Of a stretch of 64,000 bases of DNA, positions 26,306 to 38,900 are shown piece by piece; the first letter of the stretch is position 1; every line of letters starts with the position of its first letter. The notes under the pieces are model-generated. The model saw only the letters and a program-made list of their open reading frames with translations, did no database searches and was not told the origin of the DNA. This DNA is from Trichoplax sp. H2 (Eukaryota; Placozoa; Uniplacotomia; Trichoplacea): the NCBI GenBank assembly GCA_003344405.1, contig NOWV01000193.1, positions 62,001 through 126,000 of the forward strand, given 5' to 3'. The position numbers and the translations under genes were made by a program.

Positions 26306-27036
26306 GTAATAGTAATGATCTAACTTGATCACGTTATATAATCTTATAACAACATTAACATGAATAAATAGGCATGATATTGGCTATGGTATACACACTA
26401 GCGAACTGAGTTTGGGCTTGTGCTTTAATGAAGTATGCTTATTTCGCATTTTCTACCGTAATAGAGTTCGGTTAAAAGTAGTACAATATTTTCCGAAATA
26501 TAACTAATATCTACTAGATCTTTGCTTGTAATAGCTAAACCTATATTTTTAACAGTGCAATGAAAGGAAAGGCAATGATTCCCTTAAGCGACAGATATTA
26601 CAATGATATTTCAATTCATATATGATATGTAACATCAAGTAGGTTAATGGCAAAGCTATTCCTAGAATAAAAGCTAAATAATAGCCACACTTCACTATAT
26701 CGATTAAAGAGGTTAAGATTACTGTCAATAGCATTAAGAATTATTCTACTTCTCAATGTCAGATTTATTAAAACTAGGCTTATCTTAATATCTCAGTGTA
26801 ATTATGCATTCTATTTCAGGTGTATTTAACTGTCGGCCGTAAATTTAGTAGCCATACACTGTCTTAAATGCTAATCGCACTGAGAGTTAATACCTTTAAA
26901 TGATTAAAATTACAGTTTGCTAAAGTTTTATAGCATCTTTTGGTATTTATAACTTACGCTAACAATAATAATGATAATTGCTTATTTCCTAACCGATATA
27001 AGCTGCCAAAAAGGCTATCAACTTATAAACCTGAAT

Positions 27037-28482
27037 TTATGCAAATTGGATCATCTTTTCAACCAAGATACTTAATATTATACCGGCTGACATACCAGCA
27101 AATAGACTTAAGATACATAAATAACCTGTTGTTTCGCGATATACTTGAGATACACAAGTTGGGGCATATGAAATAATAGATGTATTAATGTGACCGGTAG
27201 AAATTCCAAGTACCATGACTAGGACAAATAAAATCCATTCCTGTCCTTCGTTGCTTAATTTATTCGGTGGTATACATGTAGCAATACCTGCTATAACGGC
27301 AAATCTTACTAATAAACCGATCCAGGCAATTCGTGTAGAATATGGTAAGGTTGTGGCTAATGGTCCACGACCTACAGTATCTGATAAACTGTAGACTAAA
27401 TAGAGAACCAGAAATGTCCAACCTCCGCCAATGAAATCTCTAGCAAGAACGAATATGGTTGGTATAATCATATAGTCTTGTGCTGTAATCAAAAATAATA
27501 AGATACAATGATTGAGTATTTGAGGTTGTCGTAGGGTAGTACAGGCATCGGATAAGAATCGGCAACACTGAAATCGATGACGCACGCTAACATCTTCGAT
27601 CTCATGCAATGCATGCATGGCTGATAGACTGCTGTAGTGGCGATAAGTTGATTGTCGAGATACACAGAAATAGACTAATACAGCAAGTAATAGAAGGCCC
27701 GAGCTAATGCCAAAATAACAGTAGCTTGCACCACGTGGATCATGACCAGCGACTTTGACTAACATTCGAATTACAGCCATGACTACCGCACCTATTCCAG
27801 AACCAAACTATTGGTTCAATGTAAATATTCAGTTAAAATTGCTTTGCATGGTAATAATTTAAACAATCGAAAATCTTATTACATCAAGTTGAATATTTAT
27901 ACTTGCCATTAATCCTTGCATAAACACTGGAGGAAAGCTATAGCTTGCTAATGCATAAGCATTGGATCGGACAATTGCGTTGGCTATTCCTGCAGTTAAT
28001 AATACTATGTAAACGGACACAATATGAATACCTGTACATGCACTACCACACAAATGAAATTGATCGATAATTGGTAAAATGATCAAGCAAATAGCTAGAA
28101 TAACAAATCCGCCAAAGAGTTTCCTTGAAAAGTTGCATGTCCTTAGAAATAGTAATGACCCTATATTACCGAGAAGTCGAGATGATAAATAGGCCATTTC
28201 CAAACCAATATCGCTCTTACTGGTATGTAGAACATCTTTTTTAAAGTAATTTGTTGCCGAGAAGAAGGCATAAGTAGGGAATGCAACTGCAATACCAATA
28301 ACTATGAATTGAATATAAGCTCCTATATTACTTTTATTTAAGGTTTCATACGGTTTCATGCTAGCCCAAGGCGAATGTTTAGCTGCAACAGGTGCTGCTG
28401 CAATATAAGTTTCGTCGATTGAGGGACGATGTCCCCTTCGAACGAAATTACCGTCTAGTAATTTTTCAACTTCAGTAGTCAT
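27037..28482 (-). CDS. Equilibrative nucleoside transporter (ENT, SLC29-like)
   Basis: Two exons, 27883-28482 and 27037-27807, joined across a 75-bp phase-0 GT-AG intron, give 456 residues, about the length of vertebrate ENT1. A soluble N-tail of roughly 50 residues precedes about eleven hydrophobic segments. Family signs are SATNYF at the end of the first span (75-80), a LASYSFPPVFMQGLMASI segment at the end of exon 1, and DTVGR (about 343-347) in the eighth-span region. A GYLCILSLFAGMSAGI last-span region starts at about 428. A cytosolic loop rich in H, R, S and C lies between the halves. The first-span motif, usually PWN or PYN, reads PTYAF here, so substrate preference may be unusual. Expected role: facilitated nucleoside (or related) transport across a membrane. 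Start ATG 28482 is the only one giving a full N-terminal half. Confidence 0.85.
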
Positions 28483-29888
28483 CTTTTAGTTATGGTACTC
28501 CTAGCTTACAGAATACCGTCGCTGTCTGATTACAGATTTGATTAATTATTATCAGATTATCGTAGAATAGGAATAGAAATATTTATTTAATACGAATTCT
28601 TTGCCGAGAATGAGTCAAGTGCAAAATTTTACAGCTTGGGATTATATTTATTATCAGAGGTGACTGCTTCCGTATTAAACTTTTCATTAAGCAAGGTTCA
28701 CATCATTTTGCAGTTCCTTCAAAATTGAAAGGATTAGCAACTTTAGGATTGATTGACATAAAATATTAACATTAAGAAATAAAATTCTTTCATCTTCATG
28801 AAGCTGTTTAATCGATACATCACGGTACCATTAGCAATTACATTTGATTCGAAAATGCTAAAACATAACGGGAAATTGTTTTTCCGAACGATATCTTTAT
28901 CTACATGGCATCGACTGATGGTTTTATTCTTTAGCAGATAAATACGTAGTAAATATTGTATATAATGAAAATTTATCATGAGATAATTCTAGGTATTAAC
29001 TCAACATTTATTAGCTAATTCGGACGGATAAACTTAAATGCAAAGCGGAAAGGAGATAAGTAACTTACATTTTCATGTTTCGTTTAAGTTCATTTAAAGT
29101 TAAAAATTTTACGAGTTTTTTTTATGAATGAATAATAGCGTGACTGTTGCTTTTGAAGATTGTATTGTAATCTTGCTATATTACCGAATTTGAGTAATGA
29201 CGCTATAACGTTCAAGAGCGATTTTCATTTAAAAATTAGCGATTCATTTTATAACTTACGGTAAGTTGATAATGAATTTGCTTTAATCCGTCAACTTTTG
29301 CTAGGTATCAGTAACTTAATTCGGAAATTAATGTACGAAAGGTAGCGCAAGGTCAGTATGGTATCTTGAACTATTGTCTTAAAATTCCTTAAGGAACCCG
29401 ATGCTATACATCTACTTGAAGACATAATAAGGTAGCATATGGTACATATTTAAATGCTGTGGCAATGATATTTAAAGTATTACTTTTATTATACTTAACA
29501 TCATGCAACTTGCAACTCCACACTATTGCTGTAAGCGCTCGTATCTGTCTCAATTTTTTTATAGCTAATAGTGTAAAATTTTGACTATGACTTTCCTTCA
29601 TTTCGCTTAGATGAATGGGCTAGTACCATAACATATTATGGGACATTGATTACAATTGCAAATTGCGAGATAGAAATCTGGTTATCGATTTAAATAATGC
29701 ACCAATAACGAATATCACAATTTCGGTTACCTTCATTACATAACTATTATAGAAAACGAAATATATAAATTGAAGCATGAAAAATTAAAAGTTCTGCATT
29801 ATACACATATTTCACAATAATATATCTCCATGGATCAATAATATTTTCAAGATGCAATATGAGATGTGAAAAACCACTAAATATGTCT
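28483..29888. other. Intergenic between two minus-strand genes
   Basis: Contains the TMEM18 3' flank and the ENT upstream region. Two short open frames on the minus strand (28743-28979, 29404-29601) have no splice context or family resemblance. Nothing else seen. Confidence 0.45.
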
Positions 29889-31385
29889 TTAGTCAGTCTT
29901 TTCTTCCTTAACCACTTTTATGGACCTTTTTAATTCGGCTCGCTTTACGCGAATAAGCAAAGAACCAGACGTATATAACCAAACGCACTGAGAGTATAAG
30001 TTAAAATAATACATCGAATTACGATATTGCTAAATGGATTTTAGTGCTAGATTACTTAATAAATAACAGAAGGATTGTAATTCTACTTACCACTATAATT
30101 AAGCAGTTTATCAACGCAGGAGCGGAAAATACAATAGATATGAATAAGCCTTGCGAATCGAAGTACTGTTGACTAGCAAATGATCTAAAGTCAGAGAAGC
30201 ATTCATTAGAAAAACTGATCTATTTATTAAATGCGTTGAATATAAATTCAATTCAGTTACAGTATTGATTTATCAATTATGTGCTAAAGTATTATTAAAC
30301 TGTGTGAGTGAAATAATCTCACCTCCAATTTTGAGCAGCGTATTCATTTACGAATTGAGTAGACCAAGTCATCAGTACTAAAGCGTTATGAATAGCATAA
30401 AAACATCGAATGAATGAATAAGAAATAACATACCAATGCGTAGGCCGCATATGGACTGGGGATATTGAACATCACTATCAAAGCTGTGAGTGTGTCTCAT
30501 AGTGAAGTTTCAATCGGGAGCTTGTTTAAGAGAGCAACTGCACTTTATGTTAATGAAGGAAATGCACGTTGGTGACCTTGTCCGTATTTATCATCCTTTC
30601 ACTTATTATAGTTCTACGTATATCGTGCATACGGCGCAATGACAACAATATGTAATTTACAATGCAGCATACGTACACGGACGTACGTTTAGTCTAGGTA
30701 TTTGGCACAAAGTAATTGATCAACTTTATTTGAAAACTACTTTAGAGCTAGTCAATGTTAGGGTTATTTGTCCTTTTTATTTTATAGTACTGTATATCTA
30801 AATATACAATAAGCATATTTACTTACATAGAGCTAGAAACAATATTGTTTGTAGATTTGTTCGATGTCCACTTGATAAGATAAATAGTAAGCATATGACA
30901 TGGAAGGCTACCAGACCTAGCAACCATCTTTCAGTCCAGTCAATCTGGAATTCACGTGAATTCATTATATTAAAATTTATACCTGGTATTGCGAAGATGT
31001 ATTGACCCCAAAATACTCGTCCTTATTAACGTTTGAAGTCTTATCTATTCTTGCTATTATAACCACCAGCCAATGAAGATTGTATACTACAGTTAGTTAT
31101 CCTACATTGATATCCTAACTGCTTTAGATAGCAACTATCAATGCTAATAACGACGACAGTACTGCTTTATATTGAAGTCTATCCCTTTCAGCTATACTTG
31201 CTTAACAAACACGTCAATTGTGTAACTGGTTTAATTTTGTATCATGTAATCCAGTTACGCAACATGGAAAGTCATGTTTACCTTACCGTTAAAATCAATT
31301 TCCAAATGCTATCTATAACTTGGCCATTTTCTAAGGCCAATATTGTTTCTATATCTGCAGCAGCATCGTTATTCGTTTTCGCCAT
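29889..31385 (-). CDS. TMEM18: TMEM18 orthologue
   Basis: Five exons, 31287-31385, 30827-30944, 30323-30377, 30091-30184 and 29889-29987, with GT-AG introns in phases 0,1,2,0, encode 154 residues (human about 140). The diagnostic sequence is strong: [15 protein letters not shown] at 34-48, NEYAAQNWR ending at 91, then [20 protein letters not shown] from 97, all close to vertebrate TMEM18. The C-terminus is a short basic tail ([17 protein letters not shown]), as in the family. TMEM18 is a small multi-span nuclear-envelope protein; the human gene is associated with body-weight variation and a chromatin-tethering role has been proposed. None of the exons is long enough to stand out as an open frame. 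Start chosen at 31385, which gives an N-tail ending ILT before IDW, as in the human protein. A GTACW array begins about 130 bp upstream. Confidence 0.92.
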
Positions 31386-31519
31386 TGCTTGTTGAGTCAA
31401 TTAGTTGGCGTTCAATTATATATGATAACCAAATTTACAAGTATCGATGAATACAATCTCACCAGTTAGGCGATCACTTGCAATTGCGATTGACGTACGA
31501 AGCAATCAGTCCAGTATAT

Positions 31520-32436
31520 TATGTGTACTACAGTACTGTACAGTTTACAATTTTCTGTAATATACAAGGAAGAAACTAAATGCAAAGGCTTTTGGAAGCA
31601 CCTCTAATATCCAATTTACAAGATCGATCCTACAAAGGCCGTTGTTATTGATAAGAACGCAGTCTTGCCGTTGCAAACTTACTTTACATCATTGCCAAGC
31701 ATCCATCCATTGATCGATTGTAATGCAGTAGGAGTATGCGGTGATGTTGTGAACTGCAATCAATGATCGATCATCTTGGTATAATCGTATTAAGAGATTT
31801 CTCATTTTTCGAATTCTCAAGTACTGTAGATCCACGTCACCGATGCTGTACAGCACAGTACTGTACTGTACAGTACAGTACACTGTGCAGTACGGTACTG
31901 TGGAGTCTAGACTGTACACTGTACTGTCGTACAGTACAGTACAGTACGAGAGACTTCCAAGGCTTACAGTACAGCACACTGTTCACAGTACTGTACAATA
32001 CAAACTAGAAGAGAAGAGTGACAACGCTTTATAATGTACTGCACTACGAGTAATTTCGAGTACTGTACATTGTACAAGTACTGTAGTGAAAAGCCTGTTC
32101 GCTCGCAAGTGAACTGCAATCAATGATAGACTTGATAGTTATGGTATAATCGTATTAAGCGATTTCTCATTTTTCGAATTCGACTGTACTGTACTGTAGA
32201 TTCACGTCACCGGTACTGTACACTGTGCAGTACACTGTTCAGTACTGTACACTACGAGGGACTTCTAAGGCTTATAGTACCGTACAGCACAGTACAGTAT
32301 TAGTCTTAGGTAGAAGTCCTTGACTGTACTGTACAGTGTACAGTACACTACAGTACAGTACAGTCAAACCCTAAAAAACTGTACTGTACTGTACACTGTA
32401 CAATGTACAGTACTGTACAATCTACACGTACAGTAT
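31520..32436. repeat. GTACW palindromic array 2
   Basis: Same GTAC-plus-A/T pattern as array 1, in blocks near 31527-31545, 31846-31955, 31966-32005, 32060-32090, 32186-32260, 32275-32300 and 32320-32436. The array holds an imperfect duplication about 360 bp apart: a unit starting GTGAACTGCAATCAATGAT at 31749 recurs at 32109. Each unit is followed by TTTCTCATTTTTCGAATTC and a GTACW block. The array lies just upstream of the TMEM18 start. Confidence 0.88.
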
Positions 32437-32440
32437 CATC

Positions 32441-32857
32441 ATATATGAATTAATTGGCGTGTAATTAATTTGTTTAACCTTTATTTCATGCTATGTCCTT
32501 GCTCTACCAACTGATATCGATGCCATCATAACGCCAAGTACACCATATGTGAATTAATTGGCGTGTAATTAATTTGTTTATCCTTCATTTCATGCTATGT
32601 CCTTGCTCTACCAACTGATATAGATGCCAAAATAACGCAAAGTACATCATATATGAATTAATTGGCGTGTAATTAATTTGTTTATCCTTCATTTCATGCT
32701 ATTTCCTTGCTCTACCAACTGATATAGATGCCATAATAACGCAAAGTGCATCATATATGAATTAATTGGCGTGTAATTAATTTGTTTATCCTTCATTTCA
32801 TATGTTATGTCCTTGCTCTACCAACTCATATGGATACCATGATAACGCAAAGTACAA
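32441..32857. repeat. Tandem repeat, four 104-bp units
   Basis: Unit starts at 32441, 32545, 32649 and 32753, spacing exactly 104 bp; the last unit has a 2-bp insertion. Each begins ATATATGAATTAATTGGCG (or one substitution) and contains TCCTTGCTCTACCAACT. High identity suggests recent expansion. It directly abuts GTACW array 2. Confidence 0.95.
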
Positions 32858-33964
32858 TTTATTTATCGTGCAGGCGTATACGTACGTCTATGTTGTTATT
32901 TGTTAGCTATGCTCGTATTTAATACTTTTTCCCGAATCGTGCTGTTACAGTAATAAAAATGAAACTATCGTAAAGCCAATTAGATACGGACGTCTACAAC
33001 ACTAGTATTACAACTTGCTACATTATGTACATGAGGACGAAGAAGTGCATAGTACATACTAGACCCATTTATATCCATTGGTCATCGCCTATTAGTGTGT
33101 AAACCTTAACTGACTTCATATTGAATGCCCCATGATTTTCGTAAAGCAATTTCTCGCTGACGCCTGTGGTCCTTAGTTTTCACGAATTTTCAACACAATG
33201 CCATTCATTTACTGATATAGACTTATAATAATCTTCTATAGATTATGTATTAAGTTATGGTCTTTAGTTTTCATGAATTTTCAACTTAATGCCATCCATT
33301 TACTTCTATAGACTTATAATAATCTTCTATAGATTATATATTAAGTTATAAGGTAAGACATGGAAGGAAGTGATAATATTATATCCCTAATAATATTATT
33401 AGTGCTATCAAAATTCATGCATATTCGAATATACATTATCATTGTGGTGGTAGCAAAGTTAATTGCAATCTTCATTTATACTAGTATGTATCACAACGAG
33501 GCTTTCATAAAATGAACTAATCAATAAATGGTTTAGTAGGAATTAATTAACATAAGAATAACAACAACGTCAATGCAAAGATATATTTTAGACGTAGACA
33601 GCATTGGCAATGCGTTGTCATGGGAATAAATTAACAAATTCTCCATTTTCTTTAGGACAAGAGTCGTTTATCTTTGTCTTTCTGAATAATTAACAAACAC
33701 AATAGGCGGATAGCGCATGTCCTCATATTCATCTTATAGAGCTATTTTAAGCTATACTCAATGCTATAATTTATATATGCTACTGTCTATGTCATCAAAG
33801 AATAGGGCATTGGAAATGTTGCTTTAGCAATAGCTAATATCATAAATACAGTCTGTTCAAAGACACATTAGTTAGTTCAAATAAGATCACAGGGCGCAAC
33901 GATTGTTTCTATTTGAAATCTCTGAAAAAATATAACTCATTAGGGTTATCAATATTAAGCCAGA
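32858..33964. other. Intergenic and 5' flank of MS4A-like gene A
   Basis: AT-rich, with the 91-bp tandem duplication listed separately. No exon recognised. The last few hundred bases should contain the promoter of the gene at 33965; an overlapping open frame at 33913-34194 is a frame shadow of its first exon. Confidence 0.45.
33168..33349. repeat. Tandem duplication, two 91-bp units
   Basis: Units start at 33168 (GGTCCTTAGTTTTCACGAAT) and 33259 (GGTCTTTAGTTTTCATGAAT). Both end in a TAATAATCTTCTATAGATTA segment followed by TTAAGTTAT. Only a few substitutions separate them. Confidence 0.92.
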
Positions 33965-35948
33965 ATGGCTACAGGGTTGCAAACACGTACGAAAAAGTCA
34001 CCAATCGATTTAAACAATCCACTAGCATTGCCTTCGGAATGTCGCTCGCCTCTTTTAATTTTAAGTATTGGGCAAACAACCATTGGTATAGCATCATTTC
34101 TACTAGGAATCATTGGTTTTTTACTCCCAAACAATCAGCTAAATGGCGCAATCGTTCTTGGAGTCAATATATGGGCAGGATTGATTGTACGTAGAATCCA
34201 AAAATTTTAGATGATGTAATCATCGATATTGACAAAAGTTTATGCAATACAGTAATGAGTTTATAAAAATCTATTAAATGGTAAGCGTAATGATAAAAGT
34301 GTTTATGATGGGAATAGTTCCATCACGGACTTTTCCACGGTAAGAAAGATAGTGAATACGATATAAAAAATCATATTAGTCTATCAGTTGAATTGATCAA
34401 CGCTCGTCAAGTCATTTCTTTACATTTTGAGCTTATACTCTAAAGTTATTGCGTTTATGTAAAACTCGGATATTCGTAAAACGTTGGTCTAATGATTATT
34501 GAAATACGTTAGTATACTTTCTGTAATGATACCAATCATACTATTACCTACCGGGAATAGTTTATTCTTATTACTTTCTCTGCAATTCAATCGTTAGTGC
34601 ACTTTAATCTCGAATTGATATTAAAAAGTCAACAACGAATTATGTTCCGATCATATAAATTTATGACATGTCTTCCTATAATACTAATTATAAACTCGTA
34701 AATTAGATGAACGCTACACAGTCAACAATATAGTATCTTACTGTCATATAGTGTAGTTGTATAATGTCTCTTCCTGTAATACTAATTATCTATAATCGTA
34801 AATTTGTAGATTCGGTGAACTCTATAATGTTATTAAGTTTGGCATTAATTTATTTTCACTCACTCAATATTTATTTCTACCTAATTTTTATCGACGATAA
34901 ATTTTGCCTGTAGCTGTTTCTGGGCTAGATTTGTAGTGGGCTATTTCATAATATGCTCAATCGATTTACTAGTACTATAGCTACGATAAACTTATTGATG
35001 AGGTAACCGTTAATTACATTGGGTTAAACTTAATAATTTCACTAGGACGAACTTTATCAATTACCATTAAATCACTTAACCATTTTATTTTCATCTTTTC
35101 CTCGATCAAATTTATAGTACATGTTAACTGGTGCAACTGGCCTTAGCCTTCATAGCAAGCATCAAAGTTACATGGTGAGCCATTAACGGTTAAAGGAATT
35201 TATATATCCACCTTAAACCGGATACATATTGATTTGAAGTAAAATAAGAGGATCAAAAATTGACAATACTGAAAAATTTTATTTTGTTTCTGTTTGTATC
35301 TTTTGTTGAAGATTTGAAATAATTTTCTTTATTTCGTTCTTTAGACACATTTATTTTTTTCCTTTTCTATGCTGAGTGTGGCTCTGACATTTGTGCACTT
35401 TTTTATCTTCCTGGGATTTTCCTTGATTAATGATCGTGCTATTGATACAAATTGGTTAAGTATCACAAGCGGAGTTCTGGCAGGTTTAGAACTTATATTT
35501 AGCTTGATAAGCATGGCATTACTAGGAAATTTCGTTTATTGTCGACCAAATTATACGGTAATTTAATAGCAGTACGACTTCATCGTTTTAATTTGACTTA
35601 TTCCTTAATAATGTTTACAAAATTAGATTTTTAAAAAACCGTCTCATTACTTTACCGCATCATTAGGCAATCGGATTCGTTGATATAGCAAATATTCAAA
35701 CGGAAAAGAAAGCTATCCAATATGTTTCACAAACGACGTATCCTCGACAATCAGGTATTAAATATTGGCAACAACAAAGGCCATGTACAGTTGTAATACA
35801 GCTTGGCCACTATTTTGAATGAATAATCATACCTTTGTTAGCGATCACAATTTATAAGCTTATAAAATTTTGATGTTTTGTTATAGATTTCTTACATGGA
35901 AAGAAGTTACCTGTTCATGAGGCTCTACCGAATTCGTCAATTCCATAA
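33965..35948 (+). CDS. MS4A/CD20-like four-span membrane protein, gene A
   Basis: Five exons: 33965-34186, 35118-35174, 35345-35557, 35667-35754 and 35887-35948 (TAA), with phases 0,0,0,1, giving 213 residues. A soluble N-tail of about 27 residues precedes span 1 (LSIGQTTIGIASFLLGIIGF). GVNIWAG and the short exon 2 (YMLTGATGLSLHSKH) form span 2, the position of the family's W-G-FIISG motif. Exon 3 encodes spans 3 and 4, with W at the start of span 4 and LLGNFVYC at its end. A polar C-tail follows. Vertebrate MS4A proteins are plasma- or endo-membrane proteins often acting in receptor complexes or ion flux; function here is unknown. First of three same-strand paralogues. Family call rests on topology, exon plan and local motifs. 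Confidence 0.78.
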
Positions 35949-38900
35949 AACAGATACTGAATTATAGGGGATATGAATAACCAAATAAGGGCCTTATAAA
36001 TTAGAATAAACTCGACGAAAGTCTATGGATAGACTTCATTATTTCAAAGACAAAAATGATTACCGCAAGTATCATTGGCAATTTGAAAGAGAATTAAAGG
36101 AAAATTAGCATAATTTCAGGAGAAATGAATAAATAATTGGATTCTATACCGTGAGTTAGACTTGTAGCATCGATGTTGATAAGCCATACTTCTGAAATAT
36201 GATGTTTTATAAAGACTTCATAAACTGTTATGCCTACTTTCGTTTAGCTAGTAAGGCATTTTTACTACGAAGTAATGGTAACATATTGCAGCCATGCAAT
36301 TTTAGATACTTATCAGGATATTAACTTTGTTTTCGGAATTTAAAAAAGTGGATGCTATCCATTCAATATGAACATTAAAATTGGGCAACGTATTATTCTG
36401 TATCTGCATTAAAGTTGTTATTCTTAATGTTATAAATTTCATAAGCAATCTCCTGCTGAAATTTTACTGGAATCTAAATGATACTAGCGAACATAGGATC
36501 ACGCTACGTATTGAAGAATTTCCTGGAGAACTAAATTTAAAGAGTTTTATCAAAATATAATAAATGTTACACTATGGGATTATATAATGATTCATTGTTC
36601 GACAAAATCGAAAAATTTAATTTACAGTTTTACTTTACATTTTGAATATAATGGCTTTTGCTATGCGCTATGTATAAGTTTTGAATTTCTGTTTCATTTG
36701 TATGATATGAACAGAATATGAGTCTACTACAATACTGCTTAAGTTTAAAAACTAACTGTAAATATGCTTAGTAACAAAGAATATGGAAATATAGGGAATT
36801 TTTTTATCCATCATATTTGTATACCGCAATTGAAGCGGTATTATTTTCTAGTTTATCATTACTCAACATAATAAATTCAGTACTTTAACCTACATGTTTC
36901 ATCATTATGATTTTTTTTAATGATTTCAATTTAAAATTTACACTTCTGCCATAGTTCCCTTAAATTGATCAATGCTTGTATGATATCAGGTAATACTTAA
37001 TCAAAATTATCGGATATGTGAGATTTTATCAGTGAATATTAATAAAATTTGGCTTTAACCATCGCACTTGTAGCGTACTCATTCTAATTAAGGATCCTAT
37101 ATTTAAATAGCTATCAGCATCAAGTTTTTTAGCAAGAAATAACTAAGCGTTATTTTTCGTTATGTATCATACCGGAAATTACTTTGAAACTATGAATTTA
37201 ATGATGTATCTTAGTATACGGGGACTGGAGTAGTAAAATCAAAAGCGCATTGGTAAAGTCTCTATGCATTATTATAATTTATTCAGAATATTATGATATC
37301 TATCAGATAGCTATTATTCAGTATGAAGAGTTACTATACCTTAGGCTTCAATTATTTTCACGTTGATTTCGTAGGATAATTGTAACGATTTATGATTGTA
37401 TACTACGTTTAATTATTAACATGCTTGCGCATTTGCTCATGCTACGGAGAAGAATAGGCAAGGATTTATCTGCCAAGATATAAGATAGAAACGAATCTTT
37501 GACAAAAGATAACCTCTACGGCGGCCTTAAGCTACTCATATGTTATCTATGGGCATTGAATAATAGACTAAAGCGATGCAGATACCGTCTTCTTCACTTT
37601 CTGTCCTGTATCAATGGTACTACCAATACTATTAAGATTTTTAAATATTTAAATAAATTATTGTAATATTTAAAGTTCTATAAGATCGTCCAGCTTTGCA
37701 TGTAGGTCAGCGACAGCTATGATAATCTGAGGGTAGTAAGTGACTGAAAGAAAACTAAGAGAAGAATAACAGTAGAGTGTATTTGTTTTAAAGAGTTTGT
37801 TAAAGCCATGGTTACGCGTGTTAGAAAACCAGATCAACACATATAGGTCTGCTAGCGACCGAGAGAATATCAATCAGAAAATAACTGCTTTTGAGGTGAT
37901 TAAATATTAATATCAATGCATAGTATAATGGATTTAAACCAAATTACACTTTACGTAATTGCGATATGCAGTACTGTATGACTAGATCAAGTTAAAATGT
38001 GATATATATCTAAGATAAAACGCTACTTACTGCCGCTAGACTACGTGAATAAGTAAACTCTACGCCATCAAACCATGACTTCTAGAATTGGCATTATAAT
38101 AGACAAGTAGACCTATTTATTCCTAGCGGAACACTTTAAGGTATCTTGAAAGTTTAATAACTTTCTTGATTTTAAATGCTGAATTATATATTCTATTTGA
38201 CCTTTGAAATAAATACTTGTTGTAAATAAATTATTGATATAAAAGAAATCTGGTACTCATGAGAATTTATTAAAATAAAAAGTATTTAACTTTCATAGTA
38301 AGAAGGCAGTGGAATTATAATCAGAGAATTAATGGAATATTATAGTTGGAGAGCTAATTTAACGACAAAGTTAAAAAGAGTATAACAATATTTACTAAGT
38401 TTGATTATATGCAAATCAAGATTTAAGATCAAATCTTGTTTCAATAGCCTACACAAGATCATTGTATTAAGCCCATCATATGAATGATCTATGAAAATCA
38501 TTGTTATTAAAGGGTCTGCAGTACTGATAGAGATTAATGAACAATAAAATAACGGGATCATAACTGACTATTTTACATAATTAGAATAAGTACAGCCTAG
38601 GTATAGACAATTATTGTCATGACCACATTGACTCTTATGCATTTACTGACATTAATAGTTAGTAGAATAAAATATACGCGGATTTCTTACCTTTCCAAGT
38701 CACAATAGGCCTACAGCACTTTAACTGCTGACAGCAGATGATATTATATTATTTTAGGGATTGGTATGCAGTGCTCAAGTCAGCATCCAGTATTTTAGGA
38801 GAGAAAATAATAGACATCTGAGCCGAATTAAGAGAATATAATCCTACATTTACTTCACTTTTTAAGCCCACATAAAATTAAATATTTGGACATCGTGCAT

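Noticed and set aside
26549-26734. Hydrophobic minus-strand open frame
   Set aside because: Could be a membrane segment, but no splice context, no partner exons and no family; AT-rich sequence often gives such frames.
30421-30490. Extra TMEM18 exon ending in a GTATGT donor
   Set aside because: Joining 30827 directly to 30377 preserves phase and matches the known family length; the extra segment has no counterpart in TMEM18.
31689-32034. Overlapping open frames in array 2
   Set aside because: Same repeat-derived peptides as in array 1.
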